Origin: Isochrysis galbana
Taxonomy: Eukaryota; Haptophyta; Isochrysidales; Isochrysidaceae
Reading direction: 5' to 3'
DNA: 64,000 bases
NCBI GenBank assembly: GCA_018136815.1
Contig: CM030936.1
Location: 2,507,079-2,571,078, forward strand
Position 1 is the first letter of the stretch. Every line of letters starts with the position of its first letter. Shown here in pieces: positions 20,086 through 30,474 of the stretch. The notes beneath the pieces are model-generated. The model saw nothing but the letters and a program-made list of their open reading frames with translations, was not told where the DNA came from and made no database searches. The translations under genes were made by a program, and so were the position numbers.

Positions 20086-20198
20086 GATTTAGAAATGAGC
20101 TACGAGCGGTGCTCCACCGTTGGGTGCGTGGCTCATGGTGAGCGGAACGTCGCGCCTCGCAATAACTACGCGATTGGCAGCAGATACAAGTGATGCTG

Positions 20199-21302
20199 TC
20201 ATTCAGCTTGCCGGAGAGCAGCTCTCCTTGTCAGGACGTCACAAAAGTTCGTTTCTTCACAACACCGGTGCCATGAAAGCTGCCAGCAACCTTCATGATC
20301 ACCTTGAAGATGACCCGGCTGTGTAGGGTGCCTGCAAGCACTCTCTCTCATGCGATACAGGCACGATGAACCATTCGGGTAGAGAGCCTTGGGGTGCGCT
20401 CGGATCAACTGGCGTGAGGTGAGATTGAGGTCGTCAAAGTGGCTTTGGAAAACGAAGTGTGCGCGATTGTTGGCATGCACTTGCTGCCGATTGTGCCGCC
20501 TAAGGTTCAGGGAGCCAAAGACGAATTCCAGCATTGTTGGAGAGGATGCAAACCATAGATCCGGTACGCCGTCCAAAGATGAGAGCCTCGTGCACAGTGA
20601 GGAGCCAGGGCTGTCATCCGACAACCATGTCGCCACGGTGAGAAATCTAGGGTCGAGCCGCAAGTCAAGGGGCTGTGTCCAGTACGTGTCGTGCCGCATG
20701 AGCAGGATGAGATCGTGAGTCTCACGTTGGGCGGCAGCGGCATCACGTGCGAGAGTGAGAGAACGCGTCATCGACCGGAGCATCGAGTTGACGTGCTCCT
20801 TGACCTCTAGCGGCTGGTGCAACAAGCTGTGCAGCCGAGCGCCGTATATCAGCGCAAGTGCCGTGGGGACGTCCACTATAGCAGAGACATTCCACGAATG
20901 AGAGAAGACGCTCACCTGTAAGCCTTGGCTCTCAGCGGTTTGGAGAAGAAATTTGAGGTGCGTCGTAGCGGTGGCAACGAGCGCAGCTGCCGAGGTGTGC
21001 AGCTGGCCTGCTTTGCCCCTGTCGACGCCCGGCACCCCGAAGAGACAGAGGGCGAGCCGGGAGTGTGGGGGTGGGGCTCCAGCATCCACTGGGACGCTCC
21101 GAGAGGAGTTCGAAGAAGTGCCCAGAAGCGGGTGCAAGGGGTGCTTCGTGAACCAGGTGGTGCCGGGAGGCACAAAGGGATGGGGGAGGCTATGAAGGCG
21201 CGAGGGAGGCAGTGGCGACGAGAGCTGGCCGAGCAGGTCGGATGGCATCCGAAGCTGGGGGACGGGGGCAAGTGTGACAGGGTGATCGCTGTGCCAAACC
21301 AC
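20199..21302 (-). CDS. Putative glycosyltransferase-like protein
   Basis: A frame of 367 residues or more. The core begins LALCLFGVPGV, an N-terminal beta-strand-like start. It continues through LQVSVFSHSWNVSAIV and the motif LILLMRHDTYWTQPLDL near residue 200, which resembles the R-x-D-x-x-x motif of sugar-transferase families where the Asp binds metal. LTVATWLSDDSP and VPDLWFASSPTM follow, and the protein ends with a Cys/His-rich tail. This pattern is seen in algal and giant-virus proteins annotated as glycosyltransferases; the assignment is by motif only. The frame is open upstream of 21302 without an in-frame ATG, so a 5' exon may exist, or translation may begin at the internal Met near 21248. 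Tail of the gene lies against the transposase remnant. Confidence 0.6.
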   Translation of the reverse strand: MVWHSDHPVTLAPVPQLRMPSDLLGQLSSPLPPSRLHSLPHPFVPPGTTWFTKHPLHPLLGTSSNSSRSVPVDAGAPPPHSRLALCLFGVPGVDRGKAGQLHTSAAALVATATTHLKFLLQTAESQGLQVSVFSHSWNVSAIVDVPTALALIYGARLHSLLHQPLEVKEHVNSMLRSMTRSLTLARDAAAAQRETHDLILLMRHDTYWTQPLDLRLDPRFLTVATWLSDDSPGSSLCTRLSSLDGVPDLWFASSPTMLEFVFGSLNLRRHNRQQVHANNRAHFVFQSHFDDLNLTSRQLIRAHPKALYPNGSSCLYRMRESACRHPTQPGHLQGDHEGCWQLSWHRCCEETNFCDVLTRRAALRQAE

Positions 21303-21535
21303 CCAAATTCCGTATCTGCACCGGACCTCGCCGACTGCTGCTCCTTCCTGCGCTAGAGACTGCAGCTCGGAGAGACGGCGGCGGCGGCGGCGGCGGCGTG
21401 AACTTGCAGCAGCTCGGAGAGACGACGGCGGTGGCGGCGGCGTGAACTTGCAAGACGACTCCCGCTGTCAGGCGACCGCGGCTTCACGCCACTGCGGCGG
21501 CCTTGAACTGAGTGAATGGAGCTCGCTCTCTAATC

Positions 21536-21790
21536 TGAGAGGAGGGGTTCGAAAGGGGATGGGGAGGGGGAGGGGGAAAGGGGATGGGGAGGGGGAGGGG
21601 GAAATGGGGGGGGGGGGGGGAAGGGGGGCGGGGGAGGGGAGGGGAGGGGGAAGCGGCTTGTGAAAAGAGGGGGGGGGAAGGGGGGAAAGGGGGTGGGGTG
21701 GGGGGTGGGGGGGGGGGGGGGGTGGTTCGTGAATAGAGTATGTGTGTGGGGGGAAGATAGAACAGGAAGAGGGGCAGGGAGGGGGGTCAG
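21536..21790. repeat. G-rich low-complexity tract
   Basis: GGGGAGGGGGA units and long G-runs just upstream of the ORF at 21836. Potential G-quadruplex sequence. Confidence 0.75.
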
Positions 21791-21835
21791 TTTTTCGGTA
21801 GAGGTCTCACGTCTTCATCCTTCCAACCCTCTCTC

Positions 21836-22430
21836 ATGCTGATGACCGCCAAGCATGCCGAGGAGCTCGCCTTGCGGCACCTCGAAGCAATGGGCAATCG
21901 CCTCACCCCTGTCGAGCTCGCCACGGCTTCTGACGCGCTCCGGTTCCTGACCAAATCGCCCGGCCGGGTTGCACCCCTCGTCTTGCATTGCGCCGCATCG
22001 CTCCTCCGTCACGCGCACGCCGACGTCTCTCTGCTCGGCTTCCTACTGCTTCTGACTGATATGATGAGGCAGATCGCCGAGCGAAGTCCGGTGCTCGCGA
22101 CTCCACTACCGGTCCGCGCCCTCTTCCACCACGCCACTTGTCTCGCGACACCGCACGGCCGCTTGGCGTGCGATGCGCTCGCACAGCTCGCTCTCCAACG
22201 TCCAAACCATGTGAGCTTGGTGGCCGTCTCCTACGTCGATCTCGCACACCGACTGCTCGTGACCCGCACGGTCGCGCCTCTGCTTTGCGTGCTGCGCGCG
22301 TTCCACAAGGCGCTCCTCATCCCGTCCGTCACAACCATGCACATCTCCCAAACCGCCGCGCTCGCCGCGGCGCTCGCATCCAACGACTTCTCGCTCAGAG
22401 CGGCAGTCGCCCTCCAAACAGGGTGTGGAG
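21836..22430 (+). CDS. Helical-repeat protein, N-terminal part only (truncated)
   Basis: About 198 residues of clear coding sequence, starting MLMTAKHAEELALRHLEAMG (or at the second Met). The protein is Leu/Ala-rich and predicted all-helical, with repeated 30-40 residue helical pairs, as in HEAT/ARM-type scaffolds. Examples are ASDALRFLTKSPGRVAPLVL and PLLCVLRAFHKALLIPS. After about position 22430 the frame runs into AT-rich sequence (TTTTAATCGTAAAAAAAAG) and antisense gene remnants, so the 3' part is missing or an intron starts there. No family recognised. It may be the first exon of a longer gene interrupted by the piggyBac-related remnants. Confidence 0.5.
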
Positions 22431-22454
22431 CGGAGCAATGCGAAACGTTTTGTT

Positions 22455-22860
22455 TTAATCGTAAAAAAAAGACAATAACACATCAGGGCGCGTGGAGCAA
22501 ACGGCCGACAGGTGCGGGTCGCCGTTTAGCGTGCCGCCGGGTAGGTAGTCGACGCACTTGACGTCGTTGATCGTGGCGGGCAGCCCCGCGAGCTGCGGGT
22601 CCCAGCTGGCGCTCTGCGCCTTCCACGCGGTGTGGATCACGCAGGGCGCCGTGTAGTGCGCGCCCGATGGGCGGCGGCAGCGGCGGCGCATCGGCCGGCG
22701 GCAGCAGCAGCCGAATGTGGAGCGCTTTCAGCGACGGCGGCCACTTGGGGGACATGTGCGCGAGCTGCTGGGCCGACACGGTGAGAATGCTCAGCGAGTG
22801 GAGCCCATCCAGCCGCGGCAGCTGCCTTCACACATGTAAACGCCACCGCGACGCAACCGC
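22455..22860 (-). pseudogene. LRR-like protein fragment
   Basis: After a possible acceptor (TGTGAAG) near 22832, the minus strand reads QLPRLDGLHSLSILTVSAQQ and then WPPSLKALHIRLLLPP, two leucine-rich-repeat-like segments. A second frame further on reads CVIHTAWKAQSASWDPQLAG and ends with TRPDVLLSFFYD. The two parts are out of register, so an intron or a frameshift lies between. No start is visible. It could be the 3' end of a small LRR gene or debris. Confidence 0.4.
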
Positions 22861-22929
22861 CTTCAATTATCTATCATGCTGTCACCGCACGACGGCAAGG
22901 CTTGCGGGCAAGACGCCCGCCGCCCGGCG

Positions 22930-23922
22930 TTAGAAGTCCCGCACCTTGGAGGTGCGCCGCCTGCGTTCCCTGCCGCCGTGGGGGGAAGAGCACGAGGCCT
23001 CCGAAGCCTCCGAGGCCCGGGGCCGACGGTGCGCGCGCGCCTTGCTGGCGCGGTTGTCGCCGCCCACGTCGCGGTCGGTGACGTGCAGCTCGCTCCAAGC
23101 ACTCGCGTCTCTGTGGTATACGCTGAAACATTCCGCGTGAAAGAGCTTCTTGCACGCCACACACCAAACGCCCTTGGCCGCCTTTGCGCGCCCCTGCTGC
23201 TGATGTCTGTGAGACAGCGACCCCTTCTTGTCCGCTGCCTTGGGACAGAAGGAGCCGAGGCCGCAGTAGCGTGTTCTCGCCGCTGCTTGGGGCACGCTCG
23301 CGATCATATGCTTGCCTCGGTCGAAGGGTGGCGGAATCAACTGTTCGTCTGCAAAGGCCGTGCGCGGACGTTTCGGTCGCTTCGAGCGATTGTTGCCACG
23401 TAACAACTCACACGCGTCGAGCAGGCACTGCATGTCGTATGTGTCGAGATCAATGTGGTCGGCGCTGTCGGGCCGGGAGGAGTTGAAGCCGCTGATGAAA
23501 AGGCCCTCGGACACCTTCTCCACAAAGTCGGAGTGAGTCATCGCCTTCTTCTTTCGGCGCCGCCCCACCGCCTCGGCCTGAGCGCAGCAACTACAGAAGA
23601 GCAAAACGGAGGTGTGCCTGAGACGTATCCGGAAAGGGCGGTGCGGAGGGAGGACCGCCGGCGCTCCCGCGCACCTGCGTGTGTTCCCGGAGGGCGAGCC
23701 CGTCAAGCACCGATGCAGCGCCGCTGCCGCCTCGGCTCTGGCACGTTCCTCGATGTCGAACTGCCTCTTGTACAAGACGTACGCCTGGTCTGCCGCGGTT
23801 TTGAGGAGCGACTTGAAGATGGGATGCCACCACTTGCGGTCACGCCAGCCCATGCCGTCGAGGTTGTAAGACTTGGCGATCTGGTCGAACCTCGCGCGTA
23901 CACATGACACATGCACATGCAC
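22930..23922 (-). mobile_element. piggyBac-like transposase, C-terminal remnant
   Basis: Minus-strand frame with hallmarks of the C-terminal third of piggyBac transposases. A start FDQIAKSYNLDGMGWRDRKW leads to WWHPIFKSLLKTAADQAYVLYK, equivalent to the conserved RKWWKRIFFHLLDLAxVNAYILYK region. An insert follows, and then a Cys/His-rich tail. The tail reads YCGLGSFC ... GVWCVACKKLFHAECFSVYH, matching the family's zinc-binding domain that recognises the terminal repeats. A weak intron may lie around 23585-23720, where the sequence is less constrained. The catalytic DDD core is not present, so this is a fragment. A segment around 23960-24070 (HNLHSTLPPEVAKLLAAVWF on the minus strand) could be a further, displaced piece. 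Confidence 0.75.
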
Positions 23923-24301
23923 GCGCCACGCGCCACGACCTGCGACTTGCTCTCAGAGGTCCCGCCGTCCCGCCGTCCCGCCGTCCCGCCTTAAGGGGGA
24001 TCCCGGAGAACCACACAGCAGCCAGCAGCTTGGCGACCTCAGGGGGCAGTGTAGAGTGTAGGTTGTGGCTCAACCCTGGCCACTCCTGCTTCTCCCTCGC
24101 GTGCCTCGCCGATCTGCGTGGGTACCTCCCGGGTGGAAAGCATAAACTGTATCATTTTGGAGGGGTGATAGTGATAGCGAGATGGCGATAGCTACCTATG
24201 AGCTCTCTGCTCTGAGCTCCTCGAACTTGTGACGTGGGCGCTAGGCGCTAGACCTAACACACAAACTCGCATAAATATAAATAACAAATAACCACACGAT
24301 A

Positions 24302-25441
24302 ATTAATTTTTAACAAATTTTTATGGGTCGCGGCGCGGCAAAGGAACGGGACTAGCGCTCACTCAAGACAGGACCCCCTGCCGCGGCAAGCGCAAGCACC
24401 CTTCCCCCCTTATGCCACCCAGCTCTTCACTAGCTTTCTACCTGCGCTAGCCAGAGCGCCCCTCCCTCCACACTTAGACAGCCCCCTACGCCAGGATCCT
24501 GTTCTGGTCTCGCAGGCAAGGGGGCCTAATGGGAGGGAGAGGAGCAACTCCTCAGAGAGGAGCTGTGGGGAAGGAGATGTCTGAGTGGGGGCGCTATACC
24601 CTTGCGCTAGGCATGGGCAGCGACGCCGCCTCAAGACATGTCCTCCCTCTTGTCTTGAGTCGAAATTTTTGGTGCTTGAAGCAGAGGGCAAGGGGGTTTG
24701 TGCTTCTTGGGTTAGTTGTAGTTGGAAGAGGGAGTGGGAGAGGGAGTGAAGTGTTGGAAGAGGGCCCAAGGCAGGGCACTGAGTTGTAGGTAATTGTGGC
24801 CCACAAGAGTGGGGTGAAAACGTGAAGTGTATCAACAAAGGTCTTGAGTTGAAAGTTTTGGTGCTTGAAACAGAGGGCGAGGGGGTTCGTGCTGTTTGGG
24901 TTGGTTCTAGAGGGAAGGGAGAGTAGGAGAGGGAGTCAAGTGTTGAAGGAGGGCCCAAGGCAGGGCACTGAGTTGTAGGTTCTTGTGGCCCACAGGAGTG
25001 GGGTGAAAACGAGAAGTGAGTCAACATGTTGAAAAACAGAGGCACAAGTTGCTCTCCGTAGGAGATTGATGGTTGTGAAGTGCCCTCCCATGTTGGGTGC
25101 ACTGATGGTAGAGGTTTCCACCATGGGGAGGGCAGCTGAGCTGCCCTCCCACATGAGGTGCTCTTGGGGTGGGAGGGTTTCCCACTGTTGGAGGGAGTCT
25201 CAAAGACCCCCTGCATGCTACGCAGAGCCATGGGGGCAACCTGTTCGGTGCCAGTGCTTGCCACCCCGCGCGCTTGCGCGGGCGTGGTTTGGATGGGCTG
25301 GATGGGCTCTGAGAGGGCTTTCTGACGAGCCGCCTCGGGCGGCATGGGGCGTCCCAGGTGGGGCGCGGTGGCGAGGGTCGCCTGGGGCTCGGGAGCGGTC
25401 GCGGCACGCTCCATAGTTCAAACTATAACAATAGTTTTTTG
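24302..25441 (-). mobile_element. Complete short non-LTR retroelement with 18 bp target-site duplication and one ORF
   Basis: Flanked by identical ACAAATAACCACACGATA at 24284-24301 and 25442-25459. On the minus strand it begins CAAAAAACTATTGTTATAG, a 7 bp hairpin. Eight bases later comes ATGGAGCGTG (25414), the same start as the LINE at 2906. The 334-codon ORF (25414-24410) is Pro/Ser/Thr-rich, starts MERAATAPEPQ and has no RT. It contains a 63-residue direct duplication (HFSFSPHSCGPQEPTTQCPA versus HFTFSPHSCGPQLPTTQCPA, period 189 bp). The 3' end is an A/T-rich tail (GTTAAAAATTAAT). It is best read as a non-autonomous element mobilised by the LINE at 1600-2932. Confidence 0.85.
25420..25437 (-). 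other. 5'-terminal hairpin (type I) of the 24302-25441 element
   Basis: AAACTAT-TGTT-ATAGTTT on the minus strand. Only the loop differs from the LINE hairpin at 2912. Confidence 0.75.
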
Positions 25442-25459
25442 ACAAATAACCACACGATA

Positions 25460-26172
25460 GCGAAAGACGGCGAGAATGACAAGCACACACGAGAAAACAC
25501 AAACTGCCTAATCGCATGAAACACACGAAAATAACTAGCCGGTCACCTATCGACAGGAGGAAGACGGGAACTCATCCGTCAGGGACAGGAACAATCCGCT
25601 CGACACCCCCACCCCCACAACCGACAACCCGTCAACGCGTGCCCCTAAGCCCTAAGTCGAGCACGAGGAGAGTCGCCGCAAGGCATGTGTTGAGAGAGTG
25701 CGTGGGCGTGGCTTCACGATAGAGACCCAAAGCGGCGTGCGAGGCGAGAATATTACAAGGTTTTTTCTTCTGAGCTCTTTCCCATCCCTGCCATCACGAC
25801 AGCCCATAAAAACCTACTGAATGCAAGTCAAACGAATCCAGAGTAGGTGAAGTGGTCCGCTTGCTACCGCGTCGCAAACCCCCAGGAGCATACAATACAT
25901 CAGACCATGCCAATACAGCCGACCATGCTGCAAGCAGTGGCAAGCAGCAGTTGTACATTTGCAACCGCAAGCAATGGTTTCTTCTGGAAATTGCAAGCAA
26001 ACCGATGAATCTACTGTTTCTTGCCGGGAAGCCTTTAATGAAAGGGTTGCTGAAGAGCGGTGCACCAAGATGTGAGAGGAGTAACACGCCGGGGACATCA
26101 ATATTGAGGTGAGAGTCATGCCACAATGTTTCTGGTCACCTCTTGGAGTGAGCCAGACACTCACAAGTGGAG
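25460..26172. other. Gene-poor stretch
   Basis: No supported CDS. The right part (25794-26172) is probably the 3' UTR of the minus-strand gene that ends at 26173. Confidence 0.4.
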
Positions 26173-26517
26173 TCACTTCCCTGTTGCCTTTAGCCGCGCT
26201 ACCTCGTGCTCGAGCGCCTTCACCCTCTCTTGCAGCGTGGAATTGGAGCTAACCGTCTCGCGGCCTAGAGCATCAATGCGGGCGTCAACCGCCTCCGCAG
26301 CGCGCCAGACATCCTGGTGGACACGGTAGTAGCCGAAAGCCAGCGCTGCGACGCCGCCGGTGAGGAACGACTGGAAGTGGTGACGGAGCTGTGAGGTGCC
26401 GGGGGGAGACGGGGGGAGGAAAGAAAGGGGGGGTAAGAAAACGTCTGGAACAGTGATAGTCCAGCCGCCTTGCCCGCTTTGCCCGCGCGCCTGGCCGAAG
26501 GGGCGCACCGTGGCCAT
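26173..26517 (-). CDS. Small protein with one membrane helix and a coiled coil
   Basis: The main exon, 26388-26173, follows a good acceptor (CACCTCACAG). It encodes LRHHFQSFLTGGVAALAFGY then YRVHQDVWRAAEAVDARIDA, and ends in a heptad coiled coil (ERVKALEHEVARLKATGK). A minimal first exon, ATGGCCACG at 26517-26509 with donor GTGCGC, would give a 74-residue protein in phase 0. Alternatively the longer in-frame read-through from the same ATG is used. The hydrophobic segment SFLTGGVAALAFGYYRV should be one membrane helix. This design resembles small organelle-membrane proteins; no family is recognised. Upstream is a 27-base G-run. Confidence 0.55.
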   Translation of the reverse strand: MATVRPFGQARGQSGQGGWTITVPDVFLPPLSFLPPSPPGTSQLRHHFQSFLTGGVAALAFGYYRVHQDVWRAAEAVDARIDALGRETVSSNSTLQERVKALEHEVARLKATGK

Positions 26518-26569
26518 GGGAGGCGGGGAGGCGCGCGCGCGACGCGAGTCGGCCGTGCGCGGAGGCAGA

Positions 26570-27440
26570 GCGAGCCGGGGTGGGGGTGGGGGGGGGGGGG
26601 GGGGGGGGGGTGGAAGATTCATTGGGCGGCCGGGGAGGACCGTTGAAAAGTATTCATCATTTTTCGGTCATCGCCTTGGTGTTGTGCTCGAGAAAACAGA
26701 ACTCGGGGGCAGAAATTCAGATATACTCCTACTCCAGGGGCCTGAGCTTCTCCAAACGGCCCCATTTCTATTGGGAAGATTGAAATTTGAGCCTTAGACG
26801 TACGCCGGGTCACTGCTGTTGGCAGCAGAACGGAGACCGTGTTCTCACACCTGGTGAACGGCGTCGCAGAGCACACTGCGGTATTCACGTTGTCCATGCG
26901 CCATAAACGACATGTACGGTGGCGTTGCATGCGCCCGTCATGGCCCGGCCACCAGCCAACAGGTTCTAGAGTATCGACAGTCCACAACACCATGCACGCG
27001 ATAACGCCAAGCGGGGTTCGGGAAGTAGCGCAGCGGCCCTTCATCTCTTCTTCTTAGCCCCCCGTATGGCGTGGCCCGCCCTCCCTCTTCTCTTCGCCTG
27101 ACTCCGCGCAGGTGATGCGAGCGCCGCGCAAGATGGCGCGGCTCTGCGTCACTTACGAGTCGAGCCATGCCGCCTTGGCTGTGAAGACTGAAGAAGAAGC
27201 GGAGGAGGAGATGCGAGCGCAGGTGCGAAGGTGCGAAGCCGCAGGCGGAGGACGGAGGAGGTGGCGGTGGCCAGATTGTGGGGCGCCAAGTCCCCTAGTC
27301 CCCTATATAAACATCTGAAGGTTGAGGCTGAGGCTGAGGCTACTTCCGACTTCCGCTCTAGCTCTAGCTCTAGCTACTAGCTATAAAGGGTAAAGGGCCA
27401 CGCACTCACGGTACGTACTCACGACATCGCCTATAACCCA
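26570..27440. other. Gene-poor stretch
   Basis: A poly-G run (26580-26611), then ordinary sequence. Frames such as 26619-27044 (minus) and 26839-27057 (plus) contain no recognisable domain. (GAGGCT)n and (TAGCTC)n short repeats lie at 27322-27375. Confidence 0.4.
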
Positions 27441-27765
27441 GTATACTCACTCCCTTACACTACCCCCTTATTCATCCTTCATTCCTTTGTGTTTGGTATC
27501 GGGGGGGGGGGGGGGGGGGGCGTGCACTACGACGACGGGCCAAGTGCCAAGTGCAAGGGTTTGTTTGGCTGGGGCAGACCTGCTGCTGGGTGTTCCTGTG
27601 AATAAACGCAAACGCCTGTTGTATGTGACACTTCGTGCCCCTGGGAGGTCTCTGCTCCCACTTCTCGCGCCTTTTCCAACCAACGCCGCGCTTTCGCGGC
27701 ATTCATCTGTTGCGCGGGGTGTCGCCCCGCGCATATATCGCAGACAAGCGTGAGAATTACCTTAT
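27307..27765 (-). mobile_element. Family I short retroelement, 3' part
   Basis: Matches 45012-45400: shared landmarks CATTCCTTTGT, GTGCACTAC, GGCAGACCTGCTG, GACACTTCGTGCCC, GCTTTCGCGGCATTC and GCGTGAG(A/T)ATTACC. Read on the minus strand, the 5' half is missing and the GGTAATTCTCACGC motif lies near its upstream edge. Confidence 0.75.
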
Positions 27766-27943
27766 TCGTACGTGCAAAAAATCCTTAGTTCTTAGTTTTA
27801 CTTAGTACTTAGTGCCCACTTTCACCGCTCACTTTTCTCCTCACAACGGAAGCGCTCACCTGAGCGATAAACGGGGACTAGGCCTTGGTAAAAATATGTA
27901 CAAAATCGTGCCCAAATATGTAGTAAAATATGTCGAAATATGT

Positions 27944-28043
27944 NNNNNNNNNNNNNNNNNNNNNNNNNNNNNNNNNNNNNNNNNNNNNNNNNNNNNNNNN
28001 NNNNNNNNNNNNNNNNNNNNNNNNNNNNNNNNNNNNNNNNNNN
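27944..28043. other. Assembly gap (100 N)
   Basis: Exactly 100 N, a conventional gap of unknown size. Open frames that span it are artefacts. Confidence 0.99.
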
Positions 28044-28640
28044 GCGCGTCCTGGCCCCTCGTGGCCAGCCCATCGCTCCAACCCCCCCTCCCCCCCTGTT
28101 CGACAGGCAGACAGGTGCAGAGTGGGGGCCCCTGAGGCCCAGGAGCGCCAGCGAGGGAGAGGCAGGGGAGACCAGGACCCAGCCCCAGCCTCCTCTGCCC
28201 CCTGAGCTGGCCTCCAGGAGCCTCCAGGGGTCTCCAGAGGCAGCTGCAGGCCTGTCGCAGGCGCGCCATCGCGCGTGCTTGCAGGAGAGGGGAGAGAGAG
28301 CGCGGAGAAGGGGGTGGGCGGAGCGAGGGCTCCGCTCACCGGAAAATAGGTAAGTCCCGCACCAATTTACAGGAGAAGTCGGGACTGAGGACGCCGCCAG
28401 CCCGGTAGGCATAGGAGGAAGGGGGGAACGGATCACCGGGGGGGGGCGCGGGCCACCGACCATATCTAAGCCCTTTTCCCCTATCCCCCTAGTAGTGCAC
28501 GGGGGGAGTCGCCTGATGGCGGGGGGGAAAGGGCCGGGAGAGAGGGGGTGTAGAAAGGTTTGCTGCGTGAGTAGAAAGTAGAGGGTCCACGGCCGCGTGT
28601 GCGGTGAGACTATTAAGAAGTTAATTAGAAGTTAATTATG
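28044..28640 (+). mobile_element. Family II short retroelement, 5' end lost in the gap
   Basis: Plus orientation. It contains CCAGCCTCCTCTGCCCCCTG, the motif GGTAAGTCCCGCACC ... TTTACAGGAG and the 3' part with ATATCTAAGCCC. It ends GTGCGGTGAGACTATTAAGA with a TTAATTA-type tail. About 80 percent or more similar by eye to the copies at 41649-42400 and 44508-46140. Confidence 0.8.
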
Positions 28641-29612
28641 CTAGGGGCCTATTAGATAGTGACCATATTAGCTGCCTGGGCGCAAAAAATACAGATCAGG
28701 GCGCTAATTTGACCTAGTTATGACAAGGTGAAGTCGTTCTCTTTAAGACTACCGGTAGTCTTCGTTGCGCCCCTTCAACCGCGAGCCGAGGCCCCAGAGC
28801 CACACAGACAGCACACATCACAACATCACACAACATGCCAACACAACACAACGAGCACAGCCGAGCCCATGCACACCCAGAGCCGCGAAGCTTAGTCTCC
28901 CATAGGGAAAGCCTCCGGCCTCCGGGCTGGGCCCCTACAATGCCGTGGCACTGACCTCGTGCGCAAGCACGAGGCGCAGACCCGGCCGATCAGCGGGGTG
29001 CATGGGTGCACCAGGGGCGACCGTGCTCATAGAGGGCTGAGCACAGGGAGCGCTGGGGCGCTGGGGCTGGAGGGAGGCATAGCACCGGCGGGGACACCGC
29101 TCGTACGTGCATCGGGGCGACGACGGACGGGCGAGAGAGCTCGCCCAGAGCCCCAGGGAGTGTGGCTATAGGCGCTACTCTCGGAACTCTGGGATAGAGA
29201 GAAAACGCGGGAAACACACGGGGGGGTGACCCGTCCACAGGCCGCCCCTTAATAGAATAAAACAACTGAGCGTTAGTACCACTACTCCCACTACTAGCCT
29301 GGTATTATCACGACACCCCTCACTCACCCCTCGGCGCACTTGCCCGTATGCCGTGACGTTTGTTGTCACTAGACACATACGCATATGCACCCCTACGAAT
29401 CTCCCCTCTCGCAAACCCCCGGCTCCCAAGGTGTCGTTCCGTCAATTATGGGACATCACTCAAATCGAGCCATAAAATGTCCATAGTCATTTATACAACA
29501 ATATTCACATACTCACCCTATTGCCGACTTTTAATATCTACGGTGGACACATCGCGCCGCGCACTTTCAGACCTTTCAGAACGCGCCTTTCATTGAGGCA
29601 GATAAGGCAGCC
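28641..29612. other. Gene-poor stretch with repeat copies
   Basis: No supported CDS. 29255-29400 belongs to a dispersed repeat also at 31795-31920 and 38950-39060. 29430-29490 is related to 35083-35140. Confidence 0.45.
29255..29400 (+). repeat. Dispersed repeat (AACTGAGCRTTAGTACC family), copy 1
   Basis: AACTGAGCGTTAGTACCACT followed by ACTCCCACTACTAGCCTGG, then a CGACAC(C)CCTC segment and CATACGCATATGCACCCC. Compare 31795-31920. Confidence 0.65.
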
Positions 29613-29810
29613 TTAAATCTTCATCTTCTTCGTCCTCTTTTCCTTTTCCGAGGTCCAAGACCCTCCCTTGATTGAGGTAGATAGTAGATATCCATCAACT
29701 CTGTCACATGGGCACATGGTACGTACACGGTGGGCGCCGCTTTCGATCGCTATGCGGCGCATGCCTTGGATGTCCGACTCGTAGATCACATTGTTCCAAG
29801 TCGGCTGGAT
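29613..29810 (-). CDS. C-terminal exon of an unidentified protein
   Basis: After the acceptor GTGACTGCAG (29820-29811) the minus strand is open for 65 residues to a TAA at 29613: IQPTWNNVIYESDIQGMRRI, then AIESGAHRVRTMCPCDRVDG, ending KEKRTKKMKI, a basic tail. It looks like genuine coding sequence. Upstream, a second frame between about 29930 and 30100 reads LVHVLELVLCERALRLRTID on the same strand and could be the previous exon, but the intervening GC-repeat (CGCCCCG)n prevents a firm splice model. No family recognised. Confidence 0.4.
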   Translation of the reverse strand: MQPTWNNVIYESDIQGMRRIAIESGAHRVRTMCPCDRVDGYLLSTSIKGGSWTSEKEKRTKKMKI

Positions 29811-29879
29811 CTGCAGTCACACACGCGTCACCGCGCGCACCATCCACGGAGCGTTCACAGAAGGCGCCAACACGAGACA

Positions 29880-30310
29880 CGTAGCCGCCGAGGGGCCCCG
29901 CGCCCCGCGCCCCGCGCCCCGCGCCCCGCGCCGAGGTGGTGGAACTGCTCCGGAAGGCTCCGGTCGATCACACGCTGGTCGATGGTGCGCAGACGGAGCG
30001 CCCGCTCGCACAGCACCAGCTCCAGCACGTGAACGAGACCCGCCGCAGACAACGCCTCCACCCAGGTCGACGCATGCACGTGTCGTGCGCCAGGCGTGGA
30101 GCCGCCGGAGCACCGCCTGCAGCGGCGCGTCCACCGAGGACACGAGCCGGGCGGCGGAGACGAGGCGGCCGTCGCGTACGTCTGTATGGAGTGCAACAAG
30201 ACGGCCACGCGCGGTGAACCCATGACGCGCCTTACCCTATTTTCTTATTTTCGCCTGCACCCAATGACCAATGACCCTCCAGCATCTACGACTACTCTAG
30301 TAGTATTATA
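29880..30310. other. GC-rich stretch with possible upstream exon
   Basis: 29899-29936 is a (CGCCCCG)n-type tandem repeat. Minus-strand frame at 30080-29930 may be coding (see the exon ending at 29613). Otherwise no recognised gene. Confidence 0.3.
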
Positions 30311-30474
30311 GAATACTCTCGCTCCTGTCTCCCGCTCTCACTTCCCCTGGCGCGCCCGCCTTGTCGCAGCCGACAAGCAGTCGTGCCCTCACTCCCCTCT
30401 CGCCACTCGCCACACACCACGAACGACTCTGCTGCTACCCGCCGTCGGGCGCGCTGGCGAGCGACGACGCCCGG

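Noticed and set aside
26619..27057. ORFs on both strands between 26.6 and 27.1 kb
   Set aside because: No domain, no consistent splice sites, neither strand clearly better.
27822..28463. ORFs spanning the N gap
   Set aside because: Translated N residues; the remainder is family II repeat sequence.
29430..29450. Resemblance of TTCCGTCAATT to the universal small-subunit rRNA primer region
   Set aside because: Only about 12 bases match and the flanks are unrelated to rRNA.
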